64,000 nucleotides of DNA from Physcomitrium patens (GCF_000002425.4 NC_037253.1:2235958-2299957), one strand, 5' to 3'. Counted from the stretch's first letter, positions 11,872 through 22,155 are shown. Numbers and translations: made by a program. The notes: a model not told the origin generated them from the sequence alone.

Positions 11872-13251
11872 TGACAACAACATACGCTCCATACATGAGT
11901 ATACCGTGAAAATATAAAGAAAGGAGACTTTTATTATTGTTCAGTTACCTCGAATATTAGGAGCAACGACCAACTCCAGTGCAAATACTGAGTGGCCAGG
12001 TTCAGTCACCTCGTTACAGTTAGCCAAGACATACTGAAATGCTCCGTTCGATTCCAATAACGGGAGTCAGCAAGAAGGGAAAGGACCAATTCACGCGACG
12101 GGTGAGCTTGGTTCGAAGAGCCAATTGGATCCAATTTTGAGAATCCAATCCGGGTCTTAATACTGGGCTCTTATCCAATATGAGACCTGAATTGGCCGAG
12201 CAACCCAATGCAGTCTAATTACGGGAAAATCTAGGTCTTACTACGGACCTTAGCCAATCTGATGCGAAGACCAATTGGACCCAATTACGCAAACATCTAT
12301 ATTACTACAGGCATCTTATCCAATATGAGACCTGAATTGGTCGGGCGATTCAATGTGGACCCGAGTACGGGGTTTCGATTCTGTTTCAGGCTGTCCTATT
12401 CTCTGTGCCATTTTAAGGAACGTTGTTTTCGGTAAATAGATCTCTTAAAGGTAAAAATGGAGGAGAAAGCTTTGATGGCGAGAGCCAATTTCGGATCTAA
12501 GCTCTGACGGTGGGAGCCAATTCCAGATCCAAGACGGAAGATTGAAGAAATTCAGAGGATAAGGTTAGGGGGAGATTAAGTTTTGGAGAGGGTTTTTTTT
12601 TTCAGATCAGAGGAGGGGGGGGGGGGTTTTGGATCGAAGAGCTAGCTTCAAGTTTTTTTCAAGCTTACTAGTTCGGTTTTTATTGGAGGTTTTTGAAGAT
12701 TAAGGGGATTGGAGAGGAGCTTCATGCTTCGGGTCGGGGAAGAAAAGACGGAGAATTGGATTTTTCTTCTTCATAGAGTTTTGGGAAGACTGAGGCAATC
12801 GTTGCTGAAGTCAGTATTGTAATGGTGAATCGAGATTTTTAATGAAGTGGGTGTGATTACTCCTAACTGTTTGTGAAATCGAGTTACGTCTGTGATTGAA
12901 GGATTAAAAGGGTGTCTATAGGATTGAGTATGTGGAGTGAATGAAATTTATTGGGTTAATCTAACAAGACAGTCAGTGGATACAAGATTCTAAGTTCAAA
13001 GCGGTATCGGAGATTAGCAGATTGGGTTGTTCGTGGTTCTCTGTTATGTCTAGAGACCTACCGGCTGGGACAAAAGGGACTTTGACAAGCAGTCGAAGGG
13101 CATCCGTATAGATTTACGGTGTATTCTTGCAGTCGTTTATATTTCAGCAGTCAAAAACTGATAGACTGCTTGATTATTGGCAAATCTCCATACTACCTTC
13201 TACTGCCAAATGCCCGGCGCGTTCTCGAGCAAGAAAGCACGTAATACGACA
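11872..13251 (+). repeat. Family H solo LTR (long form) inside E gag
   Basis: About 1.38 kb, sharing both ends and most of its length with the 1015-bp LTRs of full-length H, but inverted relative to that copy. Gag codons stop before it and resume directly after (PYQQQAL at 13252). It is longer because 12100-12430 has extra, partly duplicated sequence related to E coding sequence at 15555-15750. The left end is uncertain by a few bases. Four-base flanks are about tcgt and ccgt. Confidence 0.8.
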
Positions 13252-13801
13252 CCGTATCAACAACAAGCGTTAACTACGGCAGAGATACGAATAATGTCAG
13301 GCCTAAAAGATTCCAATGAAATCTTGTTATTGAATTTGATGAAGAAAATGGAGGAAATGGCCGTCAATATGGTCAAAGATAAGGAGAAGAGGCAAAAGTC
13401 TACCAATACTAGGACCAATGTATGGTGAGGTAATTGTAAGGGCCACGGTCATTCTGTAAAAGAATGCTCCTTACCCTCACAAATAATGGATCAATGTACA
13501 TTTTATCAAGGAAAGCACCTAACAGCAAATTGTTGGAATTGGTAAAGACAAAAATAATAATTTAGTAATCAGACCATGTTCCCACCAACCTAGTGAGACA
13601 TCAATCAAGTACAAATGAGAAATACGTTTGGATGGAATGGAAATCGATTCAATCGATAAAATCGAGCATTCAATAACTTTCAAAGTTCCAATTTTAATCA
13701 AGGGTCTGTATCGAACCCCCAGAACTATGGTAAGAAGCAGTAGATGTATGAGCAATATGCTCCACCGACGTCATTAAACCAAGTTCTCTTAGTACCAACG
13801 G
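13252..13801 (+). pseudogene. Element E gag, middle part with CCHC remnants
   Basis: The frame 13177-13428 is partly LTR; the gag part begins at 13252. It has a helical segment ending MKKMEEMAVNMVKDKEKR, then a Cys/His-rich stretch (about 13430-13545) including CKGHGHSVKEC and CTFYQGKHLTANC, a decayed pair of zinc knuckles. The segment ends at solo LTR I-2. Confidence 0.7.
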
Positions 13802-15064
13802 TGTTGGGATAGAGAGGTTTTGCCTCAAAAAAGCGCTGGGCTTCTGGCTGTCACTAATTGCTCAATCAAGCTTAAAATAAGGAAACCCTAATTCTATACA
13901 TATAAGTTCTCTTTTTGGGACAATTACACCAAATACTTAAGTCTTAAATAACCAACAACACCCAAAATATGGTAGAAGTACTCTAAAACCTTGTATATCC
14001 TTGAGTAGAAATTCTCCCGAAACTCAACACCTCATAACTCTTGATCCAACCGTCCAAACAAGATCAAAATTTACATGAAGTACTGATATGTTGTTATTAA
14101 TTTGTACAACAAATTTCAACTGCAAATTCGTCGCGGATCTTGAGATGTCTTCAAAACCCTAATAGTCGCTTCAAACCCTAATCTTTATATACCCGCGCGC
14201 AATTTTCTTCATATCTCACAAACCATAAGTCCAAATGCCACGAAACTTATATAAATAGCTTTTTAACACAAATTTTTACATTCTCGCAAAGTTTGAGTTA
14301 AAATTTCGTTCGAAAACTCAAGTTATGGCTCCTAACACTACTTTGAACAAAACCGTTCACTTACTGCCATTGATTTAAATGCGCTGTCTTTAACTCCCTA
14401 TAACTCCTTTACACAAACTCCAAATGCAAAATTTCCTTCGCAAAAGATGTATGTCTTGAAGTCGCCCTTTCAGCCGCTTCTTCCGATCTCCAAAAGCTTC
14501 CGTAAGACTCCTCTTAAACTCAAAAGAGTAACAGTAGGTCTCAAATTGACACCTTAACTTCAAACGGCTATAACTTATTCACCCTAACTCCAAACCCTAT
14601 AAAATTTGCACAAAAATTGTATCCAGAACCCTAAAATTTACAATCCTTGCCTCTGATTTCCTAATGGCTTCTTTGAAGTCGCCGAAACCCTTATCCAGGT
14701 CGTGGGTAGCCTCCTAAAAGCCCATTGGGCATGGATTTCGACTAATGGGGATGAAGATCCTTATTTCTACCTTCATCCAACCATGCCTTGGTTTCATCCC
14801 TCCCAATTAACCTCCTATTAGTTTAAATCTTCATCTTTAGGCCCCTATCTTCTCTCAAGGCTTCATACTTAACATTAAGGTTCTATAACTTTTATATACT
14901 ATAATCAAACTAAATAAGGAAAACAAAATAAAGTTTTTTTTTTTTTTTTTTTTACCAACTCTTTTTAATTTAATCTATTAATCACTTTAACACACATTTA
15001 GATTTATTAACATATAATATGTTTTAATTAATTTTTATATACTGTAAGCATTTACAGTACGACA
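13802..15064 (-). repeat. Family I solo LTR, copy 2 (inverted)
   Basis: 1263 bp, the reverse complement of copy 1, with perfect terminal TGT and ACA. Four-base flanks are identical: acgg at 13798-13801 and 15065-15068. Removing it rejoins the E gag frame, so it is a clean solo LTR. It contains a T run near 14935-14954. Confidence 0.9.
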
Positions 15065-15805
15065 ACGGGACGACCAAGATCATTTTCTAACCCTACATGG
15101 AACAAGCCTAGTAGATATATACCGATGGAGGCACCCAATATGCCTAATGGGGGTGGAAGAAGACCACTTCGTTGTTTCCATTGCAGATAGATTGGTTATT
15201 ATGCCAATGAATGTCCTAATCCAAGGGCCAGTGATGACTTTGCTCCAATATGTAGAAATTGTAAGCAGTCTGGTCACACTTATCAATAGTGTAATGCGCC
15301 CTTTAATTATAATAACCGAGACTAGCAAATGCAAATAAGCCAACCGGCGGAAGACAAAAGCCTTGTTCAACGAGACACCAGTACATCATATCGAGGTGGT
15401 GAACGCAGTGCTTATCAAAAGCCAACAAAAAGAAAAGAATCCAATTCAAGACATAGATGAACAAATCGCAAGAGAGCAAGTAGCACCGTCCATGGGACTA
15501 AATGAACCAATATCGGTATTGGAACGTATCCCAATATTGAGACTTCAACAGACTAAGGAACCTAATTTGGTTCCACGTGCCAATTGGTCGGGACCATTCA
15601 ATCCAGGTCCTGTTCTGGGCTTCGTACCTAGTATGAGACCTGACTTAGTGGCACAACTCAATGAGGTCCCAATTACGGAGGCTTCGGTTCCGTTCCAAGC
15701 AATTTTGATCTCTATGCAGTTCCAAGAAACGTCCTATCCGTTGAAAGATCCTCTACGGGGTGGAAATTCCAAAGAAGCCCGACTGTTGTTCCAATTTCAA
15801 GTCCA
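15065..15805 (+). pseudogene. Element E gag C-terminal part
   Basis: Begins with two clear zinc knuckles (15160-15305): CFHCRQIGYYANEC (with a stop at the Gln) and CRNCKQSGHTYQQC (with a stop at one Gln). The open frame 15363-15805 is Pro-rich, with repeated Asn-Trp, Pro-Gly and Met-Arg-Pro motifs (RANWSGPFNPGP, SMRPDLVAQ). That part is also found at 57458-57802 and, degraded, inside the H LTR. Chromovirus B interrupts the frame at 15806. Confidence 0.7.
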
Positions 15806-15823
15806 TGTTAGGGACATAATCCT

Positions 15824-15943
15824 TAGAACCTTCTAGAGACAAGTTTCTAGAACCTTGTAGAGACAAGTTTCTAGAACCTTCTAGAGACAAGTTTCTAGAA
15901 CCTTCTAGAAGCAAGTCTCTGGAACCTTCTAGAAGCTTCCTAG
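15824..15943 (+). promoter_or_regulatory. Five 24-bp units resembling heat-shock elements
   Basis: Exact 24-bp periodicity (starts 15824, 15848, 15872, 15896, 15920). Units carry TAGAACCTTCTAGAGAC or close variants, giving overlapping TTCnnGAAnnTTC arrays. The best stretch, 15893-15910, is TTCtaGAAccTTCtaGAA, four alternating blocks at the 2-nt spacing expected for heat-shock factor trimers. The array lies just upstream of the TATA box. Function is inferred from motif shape only. Confidence 0.6.
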
Positions 15944-16012
15944 TTGATAGAAGTTGGTTGAGAAGCTTCCTAAATAGGAGTATATATTAGAATCGAGGCT
16001 GAAGAGTTCTTC

Positions 16013-16023
16013 AGTCTCGACAA
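16013..16023 (+). promoter_or_regulatory. Predicted transcript 5' end and self-primer of B
   Basis: AGTCTCGACAA begins 32 nt after the first base of the TATA box. It is the exact complement of the 11 nt that start 2 nt after the LTR (16147-16157). In a self-priming element this would be the first 11 nt of the RNA. Confidence 0.6.
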
Positions 16024-16146
16024 CACATCTCTTCGAGCTCTAGCTCATCTCTCTGGTGTTTTTCTCATCTGATTAATTTAGTTCTTGTCAGTTCTTTTTA
16101 AACTTCTTGTTAGTTCTCGAGTCTGTATTTCTGTGTCCATGACAGT

Positions 16147-16157
16147 TTGTCGAGACT
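16147..16157 (+). promoter_or_regulatory. Candidate self-priming primer-binding site of B
   Basis: TTGTCGAGACT, separated from the LTR end by 2 nt and fully complementary to 16013-16023. The initiator-tRNA-Met-like TATCAGAGC at 16172-16180 starts 28 nt past the LTR end, too far to define the LTR terminus by tRNA priming. Confidence 0.6.
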
Positions 16158-16423
16158 ACACTCACCTCAGATATCAGAGCTAGTTTTTCTTTATTAGAGT
16201 GTGGATTACCCCTCTGTTTGGAAGTGTACTAGCATTTTAGAGGTTGCGGATTACCCTCCTCTAAATTGATACTTCTTTTGTTAGAATATTGGAGTCTTAT
16301 TCTTCTTGGAAAGAGTGGATTACTCCTTCTCTTGAAGCTCTTAAGGCATTTTTGAGGTTGCGGAGTACCGTCCTCTAAACCAATATTATCTTCTTGTAGA
16401 GTCATTTTTGTCCTTCTCTTAGA

Positions 16424-17400
16424 ATGGCCGAGGGCCAAGACATAAGTATGACGGAAAGTTCGGAGTTCAAGTTAGATGCTATCATGAATGCCCTCTCTAC
16501 GTCATCACAAAGAACTGCAGAGATTGAAGGAGTCGTGGCAAGGCTTCATAATGATGGAGCATTTGGGATGGTACAATCTAAGTTGCACCAGCCTCAAACT
16601 ACTGCACTTGGAGAAGCAACTTTGCCTCAGGTTCGACAAGCACCGCTGATTCTACAACATAAAGAGTCCCGAGTTAGCCTTCTGGACAAGTTCGATGGTA
16701 TGCATTCTAAGTTTCGAAGATTCGTCAATCATATCAGGTTGATAACAGTTTTAGAGCTCGAACGCTATCCAACGGAGGAGTCACGTGTTGGACTTGTTGG
16801 AACCTTATTTACAGAACAAGCTCTATCATGGTTTGCTCCTTTGATTGAGAAATGATCGTCCATACTAAACAACTTTGAAATCTTTTTGGAGGTATTTGCG
16901 GAAGCATTTGGTGAACACAACAAGGTTTAATGGGATATAACAAAGATCCGGTCACTATGACAAGGGATGCGCTCTACATCAGTCTATGCATCGGACTTCA
17001 CGCAATTAACATGCGACATCAATTGGGACGAAGAAGCGTTGATGAGTCAATTCTATTGGGATTTAAGGGACGATGTGAAGGATTTGCTGTTAACTCTTCC
17101 TGATCCACAAACGCTCAACGAAGCTATTAGCCAAGCTGTGAAGTACGATAACTGCCTATTCTAATGCTGCCAAGACCAACGTTTAAGACAACATATAGTT
17201 TGCCACACCCCAACTATGTCAGTAAGCAATGTGAATTCACATTCAGAGGTAGAAGACATATAAATTGATGCGGTACTTGTCAAATTCCTTACTCTAGAAG
17301 AAAAAAAGTGACGTATGGAGGAAGATCTATGCTTGTATTGCGGTGAAGAAGGCCACAAAGTTGGAAACTGTCCCAAGAAGCAAAATCGACGTATTGTCAA
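16424..17400 (+). pseudogene. Element B gag with CCHC knuckle
   Basis: The ATG at 16424 begins MAEGQDISM. The first open part runs to a TGA at 16853-16855; the frame resumes at 16967-17163 after damage, with DINWDEEALMSQF and LLTLPDPQTLNEAISQA, both shared with the D gag. The zinc knuckle CLYCGEEGHKVGNC is at about 17335-17376 (CX2CX4HX4C). Gag would package RNA into virus-like particles. Several stops make this copy inactive. Confidence 0.85.
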
Positions 17401-17454
17401 GACTAGAGGTGTGTTTACTAAAGAAAATGAGGATGCCTAGCCACAATAAGAACC

Positions 17455-18296
17455 GTGCAGCTGGGCAGTAAAATATTGCAACAACAACCAGGTTCTTTTC
17501 TTTCCGCTCAACCTGCCCTTTGTTTTAGAATCCTTTTGTTTATTGGCCCTCAGAAACTAAGAACTTTAGCATTATTAGATTCAGGAGCATCTGCTTATTT
17601 TTTAGATGAAGAATTTACAAAGCATCATAAGATCCCTTTAGTATAAAAATCCAAACCTGTTCACGTTGAGGTCATAGATGGGCGACCTTTATTGTCTGGT
17701 AGTATCACCCATGAATCAGAACCTATAGAAGTGACGTTTAAGGGCCATAGTAGTCATATTATTTTCAATATTATTAGAATTCCATCAAATCCTGTTATTC
17801 TTGGTCTTTCCAGGTTGGAAAAGCATAACCCATCCATAGATTGGAAGTTGTGAAAGATGACCTTTCCCACAAAACCACCCAAAAGCAAGTCTAGTAAAAA
17901 ACCCCGAATAGAGAAATCCTTATTTATTGGAGCAAGAGCATTTATAAGATCATCCAAGAAAGGCACACCATTTGTCATTTATGCGGCTCCAACTACTGGG
18001 GTGAAGATCTCGACAACAAGTATACCGGAGCAATGTAAGGATTTCAAAGACATGTTTCAAAAGAAAAATGCCAACATGCTACCAGAACACAGACCATATG
18101 ATTGCGCCATAGACTTATAGGAAGTAGCACAACTACCTTTTGGCCCAATTTATAATCTATCGCAGATGGAATTGGCGGAGTTACGGAAGTACATTGACAA
18201 GAATCTAGCCAAGAACTTCATCCGTCATTCAAAATCGTTGGCTGGAGTATCCATCTTATTTGTGAAGAAGAAAGATGGCCCATTACAGATGTGCCT
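17455..18296 (+). pseudogene. Element B protease and truncated RT
   Basis: The protease active site [13 protein letters not shown] is intact (about 17572-17610). The linker includes [11 protein letters not shown], the 17857-18120 frame and the FGPIYNLSQ motif. RT begins (KNFIRHSKS, then FVKKKDG) and stops at about 18296, where the sequence jumps into the integrase core. Two or three in-frame stops precede the break. Confidence 0.85.
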
Positions 18297-19272
18297 GGCG
18301 CACTTTGTTCCTTACAAGAAGACATTATCCAGTGAAGTCATAACAAGGCTCTTTCTCGATAATGTGTATCGATATCATGGACTATCAGATGATATCGTAT
18401 GAGATCGAGGAACCTTGTTTGTATCAAAGTTTTGGAGATCTATCTTTGAGATACTGAAGGTGGATATCAAGCTTTCTTCGGCTTTTCATCCTCAAACTGA
18501 CGGCCAAATGGAACGGGTGAACCAAGTCTTAGAACAATACTTACAATGCAGCATCAACTATCAGCAAGACGATTGGACCACATATCTGTTGCTTGCCGAG
18601 TTTGCATATAACAACACCCTCCATGCGTCGACTCAATACACACCATTCTTTTTCAACTATGGGTATCATCTAAAGCTTGATTTATTGATTCTGTCAACAA
18701 ATAACAATCCAACAGCTGAAGGATTTGTGAAACAACTATCAGAGCTTCAAAATATGTTGAAGCTTCAATTACAATCCGCTCAAGAATCCTACAAGGCGTT
18801 TGCAGATAGATTTTGAAATCAAGCACCTACTTTCAAAATTAGAGATAAAGCATGGCTTCTTCGATGGAATATCAAGACCAAGCAACCATGTGATAAGTTG
18901 GACTATCGAAGATTGGGACCATTTATCATCCAAAAGCAAATCAATCTTGTGGCGTATCGTCTGAAATTACCGGCTTCTATGAAGGTACATCCCGTCTTTC
19001 ATGTTTCTTTGTTAGAGCCTTATCGAGAGTCAACTTTTCCTGAAAGATTGCAATGTCCGCCACCTAGTATTGAGATTGAGAACCATAAAAAATACGAGGG
19101 TGAAAAGGTACTGGATTCACGACGAAGGTGGGGCAAGTTGGAGTATCTTGTTCATTGGTGCGGCTACGACATTAATGAGCAAACATGGAAGCCAACTAAA
19201 AATCTCGCCAATGCGCCACAAAAGGTACAGGAGTTTCATCAACAACATCCTCATAAACCTAAGCCGGTTTGA
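18297..19272 (+). pseudogene. Element B integrase core, GPY/F region and chromodomain
   Basis: Starts in the integrase core (AHFVPYKK), keeps the second Asp region (DDIV then a stop, then DRGTLF) and the catalytic Glu (HPQTDGQMERVNQ). The C-terminal LGPFIIQKQINLVAYRL and HPVFHVSLLEPY blocks follow at 18898-19025. A chromodomain lies at about 19090-19260 (LEYLVHWCGYDINEQTW). The last 124 codons are open. Chromodomains in this clade direct integration toward methylated histone H3. Confidence 0.85.
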
Positions 19273-19409
19273 CGATAGCTTCCTTTTGAAGCTTGCTCAT
19301 CCACGAATATAAGAAAGGGAGAGAGCACTACCAAAATTTGTAGTTGATGTAGTTATTTTTTCCAAGATAAAATAGAATTTTTTCAATAGCCATAGTTTGG
19401 TCTTCTGAT

Positions 19410-19763
19410 ATGGATAGCCAAGAGATAGATACTATGCTAGTCAGATTATCTCAACTGACTAGCTCACGAAGGCGATCCCAAGATAAAGAACTGCCTACAC
19501 CATGACGACGACGGAGGATACCGAGTAACCAATCATTGGTGATTTTATTTGAGTCCAAGCCTGCTTACGATGGTCAGCCAAAAGGCGTGTATGCTGGACA
19601 ATTTCATAATGAGGATACGGAAGTTCATGCTTGGTCAGAAGTTGAAGGAGTAGGCCACTACCGTGGGCTTCAAGGGTCGATGAATCACTTGCCTCGTGAA
19701 CAACAGTTGGAGTTCATAGCAGACGTTATGCGACAGATCTTCATTTTCTTACGTTGGTACTGA
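19410..19763 (+). pseudogene. Extra 3' ORF of element B (one stop)
   Basis: An ATG at 19410 opens 118 codons with a single in-frame TGA near codon 32. Features: N-terminal MDSQEIDT, an Arg-rich patch, a hydrophobic SLVILFE block, NEDTEVHAWSEVEGVGHYRG, and a C-terminal helix-like stretch ending in IFIFLRWY. No signal peptide and no long membrane segment. It has its own ATG after the pol stop and lies just before the polypurine tract, the place env occupies in some elements. I do not recognise the family. Confidence 0.65.
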
Positions 19764-19798
19764 TTAACAACAACATTGCTTCTCAAAGACCTCGAAGC

Positions 19799-19810
19799 TA
19801 AAAGAGGGAG
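19799..19810 (+). promoter_or_regulatory. Polypurine tract of B
   Basis: TAAAAGAGGGAG immediately precedes the 3' LTR, where plus-strand DNA synthesis is primed. Confidence 0.75.
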
Positions 19811-20229
19811 TGATATTAAGGACATAATCTTTAGAATCTTCTAGAGAGAAGTTTCTAGAACCTTCTACAAACAAGTTTCTAGAACCTTCTAGAAGCAAGT
19901 CTCTGGAACCTTCTAGAAGCTTCTTAGTTGGCAAAAGATATTAGAGACATAGTCCTTAGAACCTTCTAGATATAAGTTTCTAGAACCTTCTAGAAACAAG
20001 TCTTTGGAACCTTCTAGAAGCTTTCTAGTTGGTAGAAGTTACTTGAGAAGCTTCCTAAATAGAAGTATATATTGGAATCGAGGCTGAAGAGTTCTTCAGT
20101 CTCGACAATACATCTCTTGGAGCTCTAGCTCACCTCTCTGGTGTTGTTCTCATCTAATTAATCTAGTTCTTGCTAATTCTTTTTAAACTTCTTGTTAGAT
20201 CTTGAGTCTATATTTTTGTGTCATTGACA
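19811..20229 (+). repeat. 3' LTR of B with internal duplication
   Basis: 419 bp rather than 339 because the first part of the LTR, about 126 bp with the 24-bp units, occurs twice (the second start is near 19938). The 11-mer AGTCTCGACAA is at 20098-20108. It ends TTGACA at 20229. Confidence 0.85.
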
Positions 20230-21660
20230 GTCTAGGGCGAAAGACTATCTTACATCACGGAGTAAAATCAAAAGCAATGAAATGCAAAAGAACATTGGAA
20301 ATTACTCTCAATATGGAATCCTACGACATTCTGAAGGATTTGGATGTTATTCAGCCTTGAATTACAATGAAGCAACTTTTGGCTGTAGCATTGGAATGTC
20401 GATCTACATTGAATTCAGTGCTAATACGACGAAGATTCCGCACTAAAGAAATTCATGAAGTTAGCTTGAACCCTGATCCGAGAGCACCAACAATCGATGT
20501 ATCAATCGATGGCATTTTAATTCCAAGGATACAAGTCGATGGTGGTTCCAGTGTGAATTTAATGAACACGGATACAATGGAGGATTTGGATCTAATGCAA
20601 TTGCTATCTACGACATTGATCTTGTATTTGGCAGATCATAGTCGGATAAAGCCAATGGAAATCTTATGAAGTATTGCCACTGTAATCGTGGGATTGACAT
20701 ACAAAATCGATTATATTATATTTCGATTATTGAGTTCTACGTTATTGTATCCTATTTTATTGAGCAGACCTTGGCTTTATCAAGCCAAAGCTAAGAACGA
20801 TTGGAGCTGTGGCACATTGACAATTGGAAAAGGCTGGGACCAGATTATTCTATAGATGTATCTAGTATAATATCATGGAGAATCTCAATTGCCAAAATCT
20901 GAATTTATATCGGACAACAAGAGTCAATCGATTGAAGAAGATGCCGATGCTATATGTTCACCACAATTTGGGGTAGGACAAAACACTTCAACAACAAAGG
21001 CAGGAGTCTACCAATGTGGAGGTCTTGATGAATATTTACTGCATCAGGAGGATGCGACTAATTCGGATCATGCTATTGCCGAATGGATGAATAATTTTGC
21101 AATCAATAGAATCAACACATTGGAACCAGATTTGGGTGGTTCCCATATGTTGGATAATACAAGATATTCAGATCAAGAGAATATAATTAAATCAGAGGTT
21201 GTTGATGACTATATGTATCAATCTATTAACCTGAGCACCAACGAAATGCCACAGCTAATTAAAATATATGCCGATATTATCGATATAGATTTGGATGCTT
21301 GGAAATAATTTTTCATCCATCTCAAATCTACCTTTGCGTAGTTGTATGCGGATTTGAAAGGGATTGCAGCCGATGTGTATGAACACCAGATTATTTTAGA
21401 GGAGGGTGTTACGCCAGTTCGTCAAAGACAACACCAGCTTATCCTAAATTTTTTCCTTTTAGTAAAAGAATAATTGGATAAACTTCTTGATGTGGGTTTT
21501 ATTTATCCTGTTCCGCATAGGGCATAGGTGTTGCCAATTGTGATGGTGCCAAAAAAGAATGGAAAAATTTGGATATGTCAGGATTTTTGAAAGTTAAATG
21601 CGGCCATCAAGAAAGATAACTTTTTATTACCTTTCACGGATAATATGGGTAACATGTTGT
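20230..21660 (+). pseudogene. Element E protease and start of RT
   Basis: After B the E frame resumes, including NMESYDILKDLD and a 100-codon frame (20367-20669) with the protease block VDGGSSVNLMN. The 20889-21308 frame is an acidic linker ending DIDLDAW. RT begins about 21470 (LLDVGFIYPVPH, VMVPKKNGKIWICQDF, stops included), but the catalytic YxDD region never appears: similarity ends near 21660. Confidence 0.7.
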
Positions 21661-22155
21661 CATTATTACCAAGTAGTAAAAAAATAGGAGTGGGGCACCA
21701 GTTAAAGTCATTCTGTGGTATTGTTTTGGGTTGGCTAGAGTACCATTTTCTTGTATTTCTTGTATTTTTGAGAGTAGTAGTTCCAGTTGAGACATAATAG
21801 TGAGGAACCAGTCACAAGTGTCGATTGAAGATATTCTAGAATGGATGAGTCAGTAGCAACAATAATTGGAACTTCGGGATGTCCAGATCTTAAAACTGGA
21901 TGCTCAAGTCCATGTACTACGTGAATATAATGAAGATCTCTCAAACCAATTGAGGAAAGAATCGATTGACTCACGGAAGAAGAAGGAGATTTGTAGTTGG
22001 AACCGGAATCAGTAGAACCAATAACAGATACTGCGGCAATTGATTAATTAAATAGGCTAGAGGGATCGTAAGTTTTGTGGAGATTTGTAAGATAATTTTT
22101 AAATAGGTATCAAATGAATGATTGCGAGGACGCTGCACAGATAGAAGTGGAGCTA
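21661..22155 (+). pseudogene. Element E tail with coiled-coil-like frame
   Basis: The rest of pol is missing. In its place one frame (about 21790-22000, with stops) reads SIEDILEWMSQ, then LDAQVHVLREYNEDLSNQL, which has the heptad look of a coiled coil. It may be a separate small ORF or a decayed fragment of another protein. Purine-rich AGAAGTGGAGC just before 22156 is a plausible polypurine tract. Confidence 0.4.

Larger units (their letters stand above)
15806..16144 (+). repeat. 5' LTR of B
   Basis: 339 bp, the same length as the 5' LTR of C (57119-57457) and about 98% identical by eye. It holds the 24-bp repeats (15824-15943), a TATA box tatatatt at 15981-15988 and a TTCAGT initiator-like site at 16010-16015. 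Confidence 0.9.
15806..20229 (+). mobile_element. Chromovirus B, internally deleted
   Basis: Bounded by LTRs starting TG and ending TGACA. The 5-bp flanks are gtcca (15801-15805) and gtcta (20230-20234). The order is gag, zinc knuckle, protease, start of RT, integrase core, GPY/F-like region, chromodomain, extra 3' ORF, polypurine tract. About 1.7 kb is missing near 18296 compared with C, removing RT, RNase H and the integrase N-terminus. It cannot transpose by itself. Confidence 0.9.
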
